Assembly (NCBI RefSeq): GCF_002368295.1
Contig: NZ_AP018248.1
Location: forward strand, 5,160,798 to 5,224,797
Direction: 5' to 3'
From: Tolypothrix tenuis PCC 7101
GTDB taxonomy: Bacteria > Cyanobacteriota > Cyanobacteriia > Cyanobacteriales > Nostocaceae
Length of the DNA: 64,000 bases
Part shown: positions 1 through 8,400 of the stretch, in pieces
Numbering within the stretch: the first letter of the stretch is position 1
Layout: each line of letters opens with the position of its first letter
Notes under the pieces: generated by a model
Database searches by the model: none
Told to the model about the DNA's origin: nothing
The model's input: the letters and a program-made list of their open reading frames with translations, nothing else
Translations under genes and position numbers: made by a program

Positions 1-662
1 TAGGGAAGACCATAAATCAAATCTACATTTACACTTTCAAATTCTGCTTCCCTGATCCAACTCATGACATCAAAGAGCATTTCTTCCGGTTGGATACGAT
101 TAATCGCTACTTGTACTTCGTGATTAAAATCTTGAATGCCAAAGCTAATGCGATTAAATCCTAATTCCCTAAGAAATAAAATGTAATCTTTATCTACATA
201 ACGGGGGTTGATTTCAATGGAGATTTCTGCTTTTGAGTCAATAGTAAAATGTTGAGTAATATGTTTCCACACAAACTCAACTTGCTCGCGGTCTAAATAA
301 TTAGGTGTACCGCCACCCCAATGAATTTGCAAAACTTGGCGGTCAGAATCAATTAAAGCGGCTGTTTGTTTAATATCTTGAACTAAATATTCTAAGTAAG
401 GTTTGGCAATATTCTTATTGTTAGAAATTACCGTATTACAGCCGCAAAAATAGCACGCAGTCTGACAAAAAGGAATGTGGAAATACAAAGACAGGGGAGT
501 TTTACGTTGATTCGAGGCTGCGATCGCATTTTGTAAATCGGTGGTGGTAAATGCTTCGCTTAACTCAGTAGCAGGCGGATAACTGGTGTATCTAGGTACT
601 GGAGCATCATACTTTTGGATCATCTCCAAATCAAATTTGACACCAGGTAAGAGAAAGACCAT
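1..662 (-). CDS. hemN: Oxygen-independent coproporphyrinogen III oxidase (HemN), C-terminus beyond window edge
   Basis: Partial gene; only the first 220 codons lie in the window and the reading frame is still open at base 1. HemN is a cytoplasmic radical-SAM enzyme that converts coproporphyrinogen III to protoporphyrinogen IX without oxygen. The translated minus strand shows the family iron-sulfur motif with Cys66, Cys70 and Cys73 (HIPFCQTACYFCGCN), followed near residue 115 by the glycine-rich IHWGGGTPN stretch that contacts S-adenosylmethionine. The start ATG at 660-662 is preceded by a good ribosome binding site (GGAGG, five bases upstream). It lies downstream of the heme oxygenase gene on the same strand, 158 bases away across heptad repeats, so the two may form one transcript. 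The motif is clear; the HemN-versus-HemW distinction rests on the CxxxCxxCxC pattern, which favours HemN. Confidence 0.9.
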   Translation of the reverse strand, partial: MVFLLPGVKFDLEMIQKYDAPVPRYTSYPPATELSEAFTTTDLQNAIAASNQRKTPLSLYFHIPFCQTACYFCGCNTVISNNKNIAKPYLEYLVQDIKQTAALIDSDRQVLQIHWGGGTPNYLDREQVEFVWKHITQHFTIDSKAEISIEINPRYVDKDYILFLRELGFNRISFGIQDFNHEVQVAINRIQPEEMLFDVMSWIREAEFESVNVDLIYGLP

Positions 663-675
663 TAAAACCTCCGGG

Positions 676-822
676 GGGGGACTGGGGATTAGGGACTGGG
701 GAACTCGGGGCCCCCTCTGGGGATAAGGGGTAATGGGGATTGGGGATTGGGGACTGGGGAGATGAGGGAGAATTATTTTCACTCTTGACCTTTCACCCTT
801 GACCCTTCACCCTTCACCCTTT
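676..822. repeat. Interspersed heptad repeats (GGGGATT/GGGGACT and CACCCTT types)
   Basis: The spacer between hemN and the heme oxygenase gene consists almost wholly of degenerate heptads: GGGGATTGGGGACT-type units at 680-770, then CCTTTCACCCTTGACC-type units from 779. These resemble the short tandemly repeated sequences known from filamentous cyanobacteria. No separate promoter is evident within it. Confidence 0.75.
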
Positions 823-1498
823 AATTAGTTAGGCTGTTAAATAAGGGTTGACCGATGGCTTGAATTAAATTCGCCTCAAGGACTTGTACCATTTGCATAT
901 TCAAATGAAAGGCATTGTTAGCTTCTGCGACAATTCGGTCAGAGGTTGCATCATCGATGGGTAATGCATCCAACGCCTGACGGTATTTGTGTTTAAATGC
1001 CGTTTTATCGGGGATTTGGTCAAAATTATAAAAATTTGTACCTTCGTAGCCAGATAATTGCAAAGTTGATTGAGCAATTTTTTGCAACATCTGACCACCA
1101 GAAAGGTCGCCCATGTAGCGTGTATAGGCGTGCCCTAACAATAGGGTAGGTTCAGTAGCAGATAATTCCCGAATTCTGGCGACAAATGTTTGAGTGGCAG
1201 TTGCAGGAGCAATTTGCTTTCGCCATTGCTTTCCATAGTAAAACATCATGTCCTTTTCTAGAGCAGCTTGCCGATTCAGTTCTGGAAAATAAACAGCTGC
1301 GATCGCCTGATTGTTAACATTAGTTACAATTGCCGCTTCTAGTTCGCTGTAGACGAAATACAAATTACTCAAAAACTTCGCAAAGCAGTCTCTATCTACA
1401 ACTCCTTTGAGAAAACATTTCATAAAGCCTACATTTTCTGCTGCTGTATGAGCTTTTTCAGTTCCAGAGCGTAGTTTGACAGCTAAATTGCTACTCAT
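821..1498 (-). CDS. ho: Heme oxygenase (biliverdin-producing)
   Basis: A 225-residue protein, the usual length of cyanobacterial heme oxygenases. It opens heme with ferredoxin and oxygen to give biliverdin IXalpha, iron and CO, the first step of phycobilin synthesis. The proximal heme ligand His17 sits in the expected EKAHTAAE context, and the flexible glycine helix over the heme is visible at residues 125-136 (YTRYMGDLSGGQ). The gene is transcribed toward hemN and away from acsF. Cyanobacteria often have two paralogues; the neighbourhood (hemN, acsF) fits the copy induced at low oxygen (ho2 in Synechocystis), but sequence alone does not settle which paralogue this is. The ATG at 1498 is the first in frame and matches the family N-terminus. 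Confidence 0.93.
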   Translation of the reverse strand: MSSNLAVKLRSGTEKAHTAAENVGFMKCFLKGVVDRDCFAKFLSNLYFVYSELEAAIVTNVNNQAIAAVYFPELNRQAALEKDMMFYYGKQWRKQIAPATATQTFVARIRELSATEPTLLLGHAYTRYMGDLSGGQMLQKIAQSTLQLSGYEGTNFYNFDQIPDKTAFKHKYRQALDALPIDDATSDRIVAEANNAFHLNMQMVQVLEANLIQAIGQPLFNSLTN

Positions 1499-1561
1499 TT
1501 TGTTTCCTTAATTTCAAGCGCCAGATTTCTGCACAGCCACCGACTCAGGATGTCTGCTATA

Positions 1562-1925
1562 GAGGGACTGGGGATTGGGGATTGGGGATTGGGGACTGGG
1601 GACTGGGGACTGGGGAGATGAGGGGAATGAGGGGATGAGGGAACAAGGGGGGAATAGCAATTACCAATTACCAATTACCCATTACCAAACCCCAAATTTT
1701 GGGTTTAAGCGGGATTAGCATCAGTATTACGGCAAATATACTCTCAATGCTCATCCCTACTCGGTTTAACTCTCCCAAAAATATTTAACTATTTATATTT
1801 GTATAACTATTAAAGTATTAATATTTCTTTATTTTCGTCTGTCAGGGAAGGCACATTTTGGAATTGGGCATTGGGAATGGGGCATTGGGAATGGGGCATT
1901 GGTAATTGGTAATTGGTAATTGGTG
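1562..1925. repeat. Interspersed short repeats upstream of the heme oxygenase gene
   Basis: Part of the 699-base spacer between the divergent heme oxygenase and acsF genes. GGGGATT/GGGGACT heptads run at 1564-1612, a CAATTACCAATTACC run follows near 1658-1688, and GGGAATGGGGCATT plus TAATTGGTAATTGG runs lie at 1858-1925. Between 1700 and 1855 the DNA is AT-rich and repeat-free, and that is the most likely place for the divergent promoters. Confidence 0.7.
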
Positions 1926-1939
1926 TTGGGTATTTGAGG

Positions 1940-2065
1940 CAATACTTGTCGGTTAAGGGTAAAAGGGGAAGGGGTAAAGGGTCAATAAAAAACCTTTAAC
2001 CCTTACCCTTTCACCTTTTACCCAAACCAAATTAAGAGTTGAAAATCCTTAACCGAGCAGTATTG
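1940..2065. mobile_element. 126-bp non-autonomous inverted-repeat element, copy 1
   Basis: The ends are imperfect inverted repeats (CAATACTTGTCGGTTAAGG on the left; CAATACTGCTCGGTTAAGG read inward from the right, two mismatches in 19). The interior is an A/G-rich then C/T-rich near-palindrome. The element is flanked by an exact 10-bp direct repeat, GTATTTGAGG, at 1930-1939 and 2066-2075, as expected of a target-site duplication. Copies of identical length occur at 45443 and 48857. It has no coding capacity and lies about 130 bases upstream of acsF, so it may affect that promoter. Confidence 0.85.
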
Positions 2066-2197
2066 GTATTTGAGGTTATTTCTCCCCTGCTCCCTGCCCC
2101 CTGCCCCCTTGCCTCATTCCTTCGCACAACTTAACTGTTCTCAACAATATATTATGCTTATATAGCTATTAAAGGATAGAGCGAGAGAAGGATTCTC

Positions 2198-3274
2198 ATG
2201 GTGAAGTCTGTTGAAACTCCGGAGCCTCAGTTACTAAAGCCAGGTGTAAAAGCGCCTGTGAAAGAAACATTATTAACACCCCGGTTTTATACTACTGACT
2301 TCGAGGCGATCGCAAAGTTAGATATTTCAGCCCATGAGACTGAGTTACTGGCAATTGTAGAGGAACTGCGGGCTGACTATAATCGCCATCATTTTGTGCG
2401 CGATCAGGAATTTAAGCAGAGTTGGGAGCATATTGAAGGAGAAACACGCCGTTCTTTTATTGACTTTTTGGAACGTTCGTGCACTTCCGAGTTTTCCGGG
2501 TTTCTTTTATTTAAGGAAATATCACGCCGTCTCAAAGACAGAAACCCGATTTTGGCGGATGCTTTTAATTTTATGGCCAGGGACGAAGCGCGTCATGCGG
2601 GATTTTTAAACAAGTCAATGGCAGATTTTAACCTCTCCCTAGACTTGAGTTACTTAACTAAAAGTCGTACTTATACCTTTTTCCCACTAGAGTGGATTAT
2701 CTATACAGTCTACCTATCCGAGAAAATTGGTTACTGGCGCTATATATTGATGTATCGCCATTTGCAGAAAAACCCTGACTATCAGTTTTATCCCCTGTTC
2801 AGGAAATTTGAGAGTTGGTGTCAAGATGAAAACCGACATGGAGATTTCTTTAAAGCGTTGCTGCGATCGCAACCAAAATTATGGGATAACTGGAAAGCAA
2901 GGTTGTGGATACGTTTCTTTTTGCTGACGGTGTTTGTTACCCACACGATTACGGTATTTGAACGCGCCAGCTTTTACGAATCCATTGGTATTCATCCACG
3001 CAAGTATAATAACCAAGTGATCACCGAGACAAACAACACTGCTTCTAGAGCATTTCCCATCATTTTAGATACCAATCACCCGGCGTTTTTCTGGCGGTTA
3101 GAGCAGTGTTACCAGAATAATCAGAAACTTACGGAGATTAACAACAGCGATCGCCCTCAGTTTCTCAAGTTTTGGCAAAAATTACCAGTCATTACCGCTA
3201 TCATCTGGCATATGTTGCGGATTTATCTCGTTAAACCCATAGATGCGGAGTTAACACGGGAGACTGTGCGATAA
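2198..3274 (+). CDS. acsF: Mg-protoporphyrin IX monomethyl ester oxidative cyclase (AcsF)
   Basis: A 358-residue, membrane-associated di-iron enzyme that forms the isocyclic ring of chlorophyll from Mg-protoporphyrin IX monomethyl ester with oxygen. The two ExxH di-iron motifs are visible at Glu130/His133 (DEARH) and Glu211/His214 (ENRH), with further candidate ligands Glu98 and Glu107. The length agrees with cyanobacterial AcsF/ChlE. The ATG at 2198 has an AAGGA ribosome binding site six to ten bases upstream. It is divergent from the heme oxygenase and hemN genes across a 699-base repeat-rich spacer. Cyanobacteria commonly have a second cyclase for micro-oxic conditions in a cluster with ho and hemN; I infer this is that copy. 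A MarR-type ChlR activator gene, known for the Synechocystis cluster, is not visible here. Confidence 0.93.
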   Translation: MVKSVETPEPQLLKPGVKAPVKETLLTPRFYTTDFEAIAKLDISAHETELLAIVEELRADYNRHHFVRDQEFKQSWEHIEGETRRSFIDFLERSCTSEFSGFLLFKEISRRLKDRNPILADAFNFMARDEARHAGFLNKSMADFNLSLDLSYLTKSRTYTFFPLEWIIYTVYLSEKIGYWRYILMYRHLQKNPDYQFYPLFRKFESWCQDENRHGDFFKALLRSQPKLWDNWKARLWIRFFLLTVFVTHTITVFERASFYESIGIHPRKYNNQVITETNNTASRAFPIILDTNHPAFFWRLEQCYQNNQKLTEINNSDRPQFLKFWQKLPVITAIIWHMLRIYLVKPIDAELTRETVR

Positions 3275-3302
3275 GAGATGAGGGAGAAATGAGACAGCTA
3301 AT

Positions 3303-3333
3303 GGTGCGTTGCGCTGCGCGACAACACACCCTA
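3303..3333. repeat. 31-bp dispersed repeat, copy 1
   Basis: This GC-rich 31-mer (GGTGCGTTGCGCTGCGCGAC...) recurs exactly, in reverse orientation, at 48987-49017. It lies in the 164-base spacer between the convergent acsF and DUF5682 genes. No function can be read from it. Confidence 0.7.
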
Positions 3334-3369
3334 CCAGCAAGCATTTCTTTTACTAAATTACACAAGTAG

Positions 3370-3391
3370 GGGCACAACAATTGTTGTGCCC
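3370..3391. terminator. Perfect palindrome between convergent genes, possible bidirectional terminator
   Basis: Two 11-base arms, GGGCACAACAA and its exact complement, meet without a loop between the ends of acsF (plus strand) and the DUF5682 gene (minus strand). There is no clear T-tract on either side, so it may equally be an interspersed palindromic repeat; such GGGGCACAACA sequences look like part of a dispersed family. Confidence 0.4.
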
Positions 3392-3438
3392 GGATAATTT
3401 GTACTGTATATCAAAAACTAGTTTGCATGACTATAGCT

Positions 3439-6255
3439 TTAATTAAGTAATCCAGCAAAATAATTTAATGTTGCTGGATAATTCTTAATTAATTCTTGGG
3501 TTTTTACTTCTGTTTCAGATAAACTTTCTTGATGCTCTTGATGTGTTTCTAAATTTTCTTGCCAAGTTAAATTTTCAATACCTAGTAGTTTCGCTAGCGC
3601 ATTGGTTGTGGCTGGAGAATTAAATAAAAATTCTCGAATTTTTAACTCATTTTCGCTGAGTGTTGGTGCAGGTTCAACTTGTTTGACCTGTTCCTTAATT
3701 TCAGGTTGCGGTTTTGTCCAGGCGGGAACCCAGCTATTAAAGCCAGCTAAGTTTTTCGGGAAATTACTTGAGGCTTCTTTAATTAATGCTTGGAGAATTT
3801 GAGCATGGGGTCGCAGTTTAAGAATCAAGCTGGGTAGCCAAGGTAATAAAATTTTATCGGGAACTGTAGCGAATAATTTACTCAACAGTTCGACGACAAA
3901 TTTACTAATTCTGGGTGCAAATGTCAGCGATAAGATAAATCCATTTAAGTATTCGGGGAAAGATTTAATTAGCATTTCGTTATTAATCACATCATTGAAA
4001 AATTCCCGAATTTCTTCTAGTTTTCTTAATGTTAGTAACCATTCGGTTGTCCACAATAAACCGATTTTGGCGGGGTCATCTAAACCTTGGCTGGATTGTT
4101 TGACACCGATTAATAATTGACTGCGGTTACAACCGAGAGATAGCGCCAAACTTTCTAGGGTAAAGATAAAATTCAACATCCCGGCGATTTGTTCGGGTGT
4201 GGTTCCCCTATCTGCGAAGGCTTGGGGTAGTAGGGTGGCGTAATGTCCGTAGCCTGTGGTAACAAAACGTTCTATCCATTCGGGTAAGCCTGTGGGTGTG
4301 GCGCGGTAGTAATGGACTAGGCGACGGACGCGTTCAAATACTTGGGGTGCATCGCTGACACCTGTTTCTTGTTTGAGGAGAGAAATCGCGTGTTCTCCGA
4401 GTTCTTGAGTAAGTCGCAAACTCCGCGCGTATAAAATGCTATCTTCAGTGGATTTGAGAACCTCGCTGGTTTTGGCTTGGGGAGAGAAAGCTGTTTGTTT
4501 AAGGCGCTGTTCTAGAACTTGCTCGATACTGACACCCTCATAACCGAGCATAATAATATGACGCTGGTATTTACCGATGCGAATTTCCCAAGATTCTTGA
4601 ATCGGTTTGGAACCAAGACTGCGATCGCCCATAATGGGTTTTACAATCGTGTCACCAGATAAATAGTACAATCGCCACAGTACATCGGAACAGGGTAGAA
4701 GTTCCGGCTGCTGTTTGAAATCCATTAAGGCGCGTTGGTTGGTTTGTGCAAGTAGGTTGACTCCCAGAGGTTGAAGCCTGTCGTAAACATCTTGTGCTAG
4801 GGGAGGTAAAGAAGCATAACCAACCGTACCAATGCGATCGCCTCCGAGTAAAATTTGGCAAAGTTGGTAAATATTGCGTTTTTTGGGAGTGCGGTCTTTT
4901 TCGAGACAAGTTATGGCTGCATCTTGAAAATCGTAGGGTGTGGGGTGCATTCGGTTTCGCATCCCCGCTAGCAGCATTGAGGTTTGATAGATGGCGATAG
5001 AGTCAGCGGTACTAGCTAAATAGGCATTTTTTCGCGCTAATCCGACAATATCCGCGCACCATTGTAGTAATTGTTCGGTATCGGCTGCGGCTAGTTCTGG
5101 GGGACGGGTTAAGAAGGCTGCGAGGGTGGAATTGGTAGCTGTAACAGGACTTGGTTTGGTTTTAGTTGCTTTCTCTTCTTTATTGAGCGAAAATCCCTTT
5201 AAACCTGTAACCTTGAGATTCTTTTTCCAAGTTGCTTCTGCTAGCGATACCGTACCTGCTGGGTGATGAAATTGGTATTCGATAGCCGCAAAACTGGAAG
5301 GAATTAAACCATATAACCATTTGGTTTGGGTGCGTTCCGGGATTTCCCAGAGATTATTATTAGTCACGCTATATTCTGCCACATCACTAGCGGAGTGCGC
5401 TGCACCACATATATAGATAGCTTCCGATGGTGCAATATTATGCGCCGCCATGTGTTTTTTCATGGAAGTCCACATATAGCGTTCGCGCTGGCGATCGCTT
5501 TCGATATCTTTGTCGCGAGTTCCTAAGCGGCGCATTAAGCTACCGATGAGGAACATGACTTGGCGGTAGGTTTCGTAATCTGCGCCGATAATTGCGGTTT
5601 CTACATACTCATCCCACCATTCCGAAAAGTGGCGAGTATTGGAGTTGCGGAGTAAAAAGCTTAAAAATTGGTCGAAAGTGGGGACGAGACTACCTACTTC
5701 TACACCTACAGCCGAACCATGCATTTTAGCTTCATCGCTGGGGGGTTCTTCCGATTCTTCAGCAAGTTTAGTATCGGGGGGTTCCCATTGAAAGACAAAA
5801 TCCACCGCCCTATCAACAAATACTAGCTGAGTTTCGGGATTTTGGAGCGCAAATGCGATCGCTTGATATTCTGCGGAAGCTTCGGTAATTGGTGCAACCA
5901 CACTCAACGGCATGATTTTGGGCGAAAAATGCTCAGATTCGGCGGCGAAGGCTTGTAAAGCGACGGGTAATTTACAATCGCGGAGATTTTCAACGGTGTT
6001 TTGTAAATCTTCGCACAGTTCCAAGTAGATGACTTTCGGCGGTTTTTCCCGTAAACGGCGCACCATCTGCAAAGCGGAGGATGGGGAATGGTGACATACG
6101 GGGAATATTTCTAGGGGTTCGCTGCTGGCTTTTTCTACGTCTTGTATTAAAGCCGTTAGCATTTCGCTTAAAGGTTGTGCATCAGTAGCGAATTTTTCCG
6201 CAGCGTTGAGGAGTTGTTCTTGGAGTGCGTTGAATGCAGTTGGGAGAGTAACCAT
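3439..6255 (-). CDS. DUF5682-like large protein of the MoxR/VWA cluster
   Basis: A 938-residue protein of unknown activity. The first 300 residues carry motifs recalling the TraB/EreA/ChaN-type fold: His55-His56 in VCHHSPSS, an acidic pair at Glu79/Glu82 after a hydrophobic strand (VIYLELCED), basic/acidic residues at 254-260, and CGAAHS with His287. These fit the DUF5682 family. The remainder is alpha-helical with no signal peptide or membrane span, and a charged Pro/Glu-rich stretch lies near the C-terminus. DUF5682 proteins are known to occur beside MoxR-type ATPases and VWA proteins, exactly the company seen here, so a role in the same complex is likely. It is separated from the ATPase gene by an opposing Uma2 gene at 6451-6993, which suggests a later insertion. 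Function is not established; the family call is by motif recognition from memory. Confidence 0.75.
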   Translation of the reverse strand: MVTLPTAFNALQEQLLNAAEKFATDAQPLSEMLTALIQDVEKASSEPLEIFPVCHHSPSSALQMVRRLREKPPKVIYLELCEDLQNTVENLRDCKLPVALQAFAAESEHFSPKIMPLSVVAPITEASAEYQAIAFALQNPETQLVFVDRAVDFVFQWEPPDTKLAEESEEPPSDEAKMHGSAVGVEVGSLVPTFDQFLSFLLRNSNTRHFSEWWDEYVETAIIGADYETYRQVMFLIGSLMRRLGTRDKDIESDRQRERYMWTSMKKHMAAHNIAPSEAIYICGAAHSASDVAEYSVTNNNLWEIPERTQTKWLYGLIPSSFAAIEYQFHHPAGTVSLAEATWKKNLKVTGLKGFSLNKEEKATKTKPSPVTATNSTLAAFLTRPPELAAADTEQLLQWCADIVGLARKNAYLASTADSIAIYQTSMLLAGMRNRMHPTPYDFQDAAITCLEKDRTPKKRNIYQLCQILLGGDRIGTVGYASLPPLAQDVYDRLQPLGVNLLAQTNQRALMDFKQQPELLPCSDVLWRLYYLSGDTIVKPIMGDRSLGSKPIQESWEIRIGKYQRHIIMLGYEGVSIEQVLEQRLKQTAFSPQAKTSEVLKSTEDSILYARSLRLTQELGEHAISLLKQETGVSDAPQVFERVRRLVHYYRATPTGLPEWIERFVTTGYGHYATLLPQAFADRGTTPEQIAGMLNFIFTLESLALSLGCNRSQLLIGVKQSSQGLDDPAKIGLLWTTEWLLTLRKLEEIREFFNDVINNEMLIKSFPEYLNGFILSLTFAPRISKFVVELLSKLFATVPDKILLPWLPSLILKLRPHAQILQALIKEASSNFPKNLAGFNSWVPAWTKPQPEIKEQVKQVEPAPTLSENELKIREFLFNSPATTNALAKLLGIENLTWQENLETHQEHQESLSETEVKTQELIKNYPATLNYFAGLLN

Positions 6256-6294
6256 AATTAATTCGTAGTTCGTAATTCGTAATTCGTAATTAAG
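6255..6294. repeat. TTCGTAATTCGTAATTCG short repeat
   Basis: Four to five degenerate copies of AATTCGT lie directly upstream of the DUF5682 start. The same repeat occurs at 11769-11801 and, inverted, at 47597-47620, each time within a few tens of bases of a start codon. Confidence 0.65.
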
Positions 6295-6450
6295 AGGTTT
6301 AAATTATATTTAGGTTTTTGATGGGCAATTTTTTGGGGAATTTTAGATAATGCGTAAATAAAGTTAACTTGTGGGGTTTGTCATTTGTGGGTAGGCGTGT
6401 TCTGGATTTCCCATAATATAAATACAACCCATGTCAGAATCGGAGGCTTT

Positions 6451-6993
6451 ATGTCACTGACAGTTGAAGATTTAGAAAAAATGCAGCAACAGTACCCCGA
6501 CTACCGCATGGAATTAGTTAAAGGTAATGTTATTGTCATGAGTCCATCAGGATACGAATCAGATGAAGTTGCGGCTACGATGGTGTCTCAGTTATACAAC
6601 TGGGTGAAACCACGTAAATTAGGCAGAATAACAGCTTCTAGTGCTGGTTTTAGATTGCCAAACTCAGATTTACGCGCACCAGATGCTTCGTTTGTTTTAG
6701 CTGAACGCTTGCGTCGCAGTCCCAAAACTTTTGCTCAATTGGCTCCTGATTTAATTGTTGAAGTCAAGTCCCCCAGCGATAATGTAGAAGATATCAGAGC
6801 GAAGATTCAAGAATTTCTGAGTTTGGGAACTAAAGTCGGAATTTTGCTGAATCCTGATGAACAAGTTGTGGAAGTTTACAATGTGGAAAAAGAGGTAATA
6901 GTACTGCACAATGGCGATGTCCTAACGGTTCCCGAATTGCTTCCAGGTTGGGAAGTACCAGTTTCCGATTTATGGCCTGTGGAGTTTGATTGA
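6451..6993 (+). CDS. Uma2-family (DUF820) PD-(D/E)XK putative endonuclease
   Basis: A 180-residue protein of the Uma2 family, which is greatly expanded in cyanobacteria and has a restriction-endonuclease-like fold. Candidate catalytic residues are Glu21 (MELVKG), Asp78 (APDASF) and Glu104-x-Lys106 (DLIVEVKSPSD), the canonical PD...ExK arrangement. The frame is open upstream to an ATG at 6385, but the start at 6451 is preferred because GGAGG lies at 6442-6446 and the following MSLTVEDLEKM matches the family N-terminus. It is transcribed against the flanking ATPase and DUF5682 genes and so is probably a separate unit inserted into that cluster. The biological role of the family is uncertain; some members have been proposed to be mobile or selfish genes. 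Confidence 0.85.
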   Translation: MSLTVEDLEKMQQQYPDYRMELVKGNVIVMSPSGYESDEVAATMVSQLYNWVKPRKLGRITASSAGFRLPNSDLRAPDASFVLAERLRRSPKTFAQLAPDLIVEVKSPSDNVEDIRAKIQEFLSLGTKVGILLNPDEQVVEVYNVEKEVIVLHNGDVLTVPELLPGWEVPVSDLWPVEFD

Positions 6994-7011
6994 GGTACTA
7001 ATATCACTTTT

Positions 7012-7098
7012 ACGTTCCTCTCTGCGCCTCTGTGTCTCTGCGTGAGATAAAAGAGAAATAAACCGCAGAGGACGCAGAGAACGCAGAGAAAGAAGAGT
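7012..7098. repeat. CTCTGCGTCTCTGCG / CGCAGAGGACGCAGAG inverted short repeat
   Basis: A run of CTCTGCG units followed by its complement (CCGCAGAGGACGCAGAG) can fold back on itself. It fills the gap between the convergent Uma2 and ATPase genes. Relatives lie at 8275-8400, 56815-56850, 58793-58890 and 53395-53440. Confidence 0.7.
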
Positions 7099-7100
7099 TT

Positions 7101-8249
7101 TTAAAATAACCCCATCGCTTGTTTTCCACCTTCAAGAAAAGCTTCCCATTCGCCTTTTTGTTCTTGACTGCGCTTCTCCACAACGGCGTGCCAAAATTGA
7201 TTCATCACGGAAATATCTTCTGGTTGACGACGCACTAAAGTACCGACTAATGACTTGGCTAATGCACCCGCTTCTAAATTAGTCGCGCCAAAATAACGGC
7301 TGTGTAAAATCGCATCTTCTAATACACCAATTTGTTCGGCTGTGGAAAGCGCCGATTCTAAACGCTGGTCATCAGAACTGGCGGCGGCGCTGGTTTCGCG
7401 CAAGTCGGCGAAGGTCTGCAATAATACATCTAATAATGTTGGCGGTACATCCACCTCAAAACCGTGACGGTTCATTAATTCCTTGGTGCGGAACAGGATA
7501 ATTTCTTTTTCCTGCTTCTTATTCGTCACCACCGGCATATGTACGAAATTAAACCGTCGTTTCAACGCTGATGACAGTTCATTGACACCCCTGTCGCGGC
7601 TGTTGGCGGTGGCGATGACATTAAATCCGGGTTGCGCGAAAGCTACGTTATCTGTCTTTAATTCAGGAATTGAAATATACTTTTCACTCAGTATAGATAT
7701 CAGTGCATCTTGGACATCGGAAGTACAGCGCGTCAATTCCTCAAACCTACCCATTGCACCGCTATGCATGGCTGTCATAATGGGTGAGGGAATTAAAGAA
7801 TCGCGGGATTGACCAGCCGCAATTACCATCGCCACGTTCCAAGAATATTTAATTTGGTCTTCTGTCGTTCCCGCCGTTCCCTGAACTACATAGGTAGAAT
7901 TTCCAGAAATTGCGGCTGCGAGTAATTCAGCTAGCCAGCTTTTACCTGTACCGGGGTCGCCAATTAAGAGTAAACCCCGGTCAGAAGCTAAAGTGACAAT
8001 AGCACGTTCTGCGATCGCACTATCTCCATACCATTTCTGTTCAATTTGCCTATCTAATTTTTGTGATGGCGTACTTCCCAACACAAAAGTCCGCACTATT
8101 TGCGGCGACAGTCGCCAAGAAAAGGGTTTTGTACCTTTATCAATTGAGGCTAAATATTCCAATTCTTCTGCATATTTCATTTCCGCCGGTTGTCTTAACA
8201 TTACTTCTTTGCTAGCGCCATTTGTAGTATTACTCTTAGTCCTTGCCAT
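7101..8249 (-). CDS. MoxR-type AAA+ ATPase
   Basis: A 382-residue cytoplasmic AAA+ protein of the MoxR branch, thought to act as a remodelling chaperone working with a VWA-domain partner. Walker A is GDPGTGKS at 97-104, the Walker B acidic pair is Glu170-Glu171 (GRFEELTR), sensor 1 is Asn216 (ATANSRDRG) and the arginine finger region is Arg231-Arg232 (ALKRRF). The sequence upstream of Walker A (about 95 residues) is typical of the group. Its VWA partner gene is immediately upstream on the same strand (8401-9822), separated by 151 bases of repeats. The gene order resembles the E. coli yehL/yehP/yehQ set as I remember it (ATPase, VWA, SWIM). The substrate is unknown. Confidence 0.88.
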   Translation of the reverse strand: MARTKSNTTNGASKEVMLRQPAEMKYAEELEYLASIDKGTKPFSWRLSPQIVRTFVLGSTPSQKLDRQIEQKWYGDSAIAERAIVTLASDRGLLLIGDPGTGKSWLAELLAAAISGNSTYVVQGTAGTTEDQIKYSWNVAMVIAAGQSRDSLIPSPIMTAMHSGAMGRFEELTRCTSDVQDALISILSEKYISIPELKTDNVAFAQPGFNVIATANSRDRGVNELSSALKRRFNFVHMPVVTNKKQEKEIILFRTKELMNRHGFEVDVPPTLLDVLLQTFADLRETSAAASSDDQRLESALSTAEQIGVLEDAILHSRYFGATNLEAGALAKSLVGTLVRRQPEDISVMNQFWHAVVEKRSQEQKGEWEAFLEGGKQAMGLF

Positions 8250-8274
8250 TTTTATCTCCTATATAATTCTCTGT

Positions 8275-8400
8275 AATTCTTCTCTGCGTTCTCTGCGTCT
8301 CTGTGGTTTATTATTTTTTTAACCGCAGAGGCGCAGAGGAGCCAGTGCGTTGCGCGGGTTCCCCGCGTTGTAGCAACTGGCGTGACACAGAGGTAAGAGG
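8275..8400. repeat. Repeat-filled spacer with GCCAGT...ACTGGC hairpin
   Basis: CTCTGCG units, their complement, and a hairpin-forming insert from about 8341 to 8382 (arms GCCAGTGCGTTGC / GCAACTGGC) separate the VWA gene from the ATPase gene. Such hairpins inside a transcript can stabilise or attenuate message ends, but no T-tract is present. Confidence 0.65.

Noticed and set aside
7483..7812. 109-codon plus-strand open frame
   Set aside because: It lies fully inside the MoxR-type ATPase gene on the opposite strand and has no recognisable domain.
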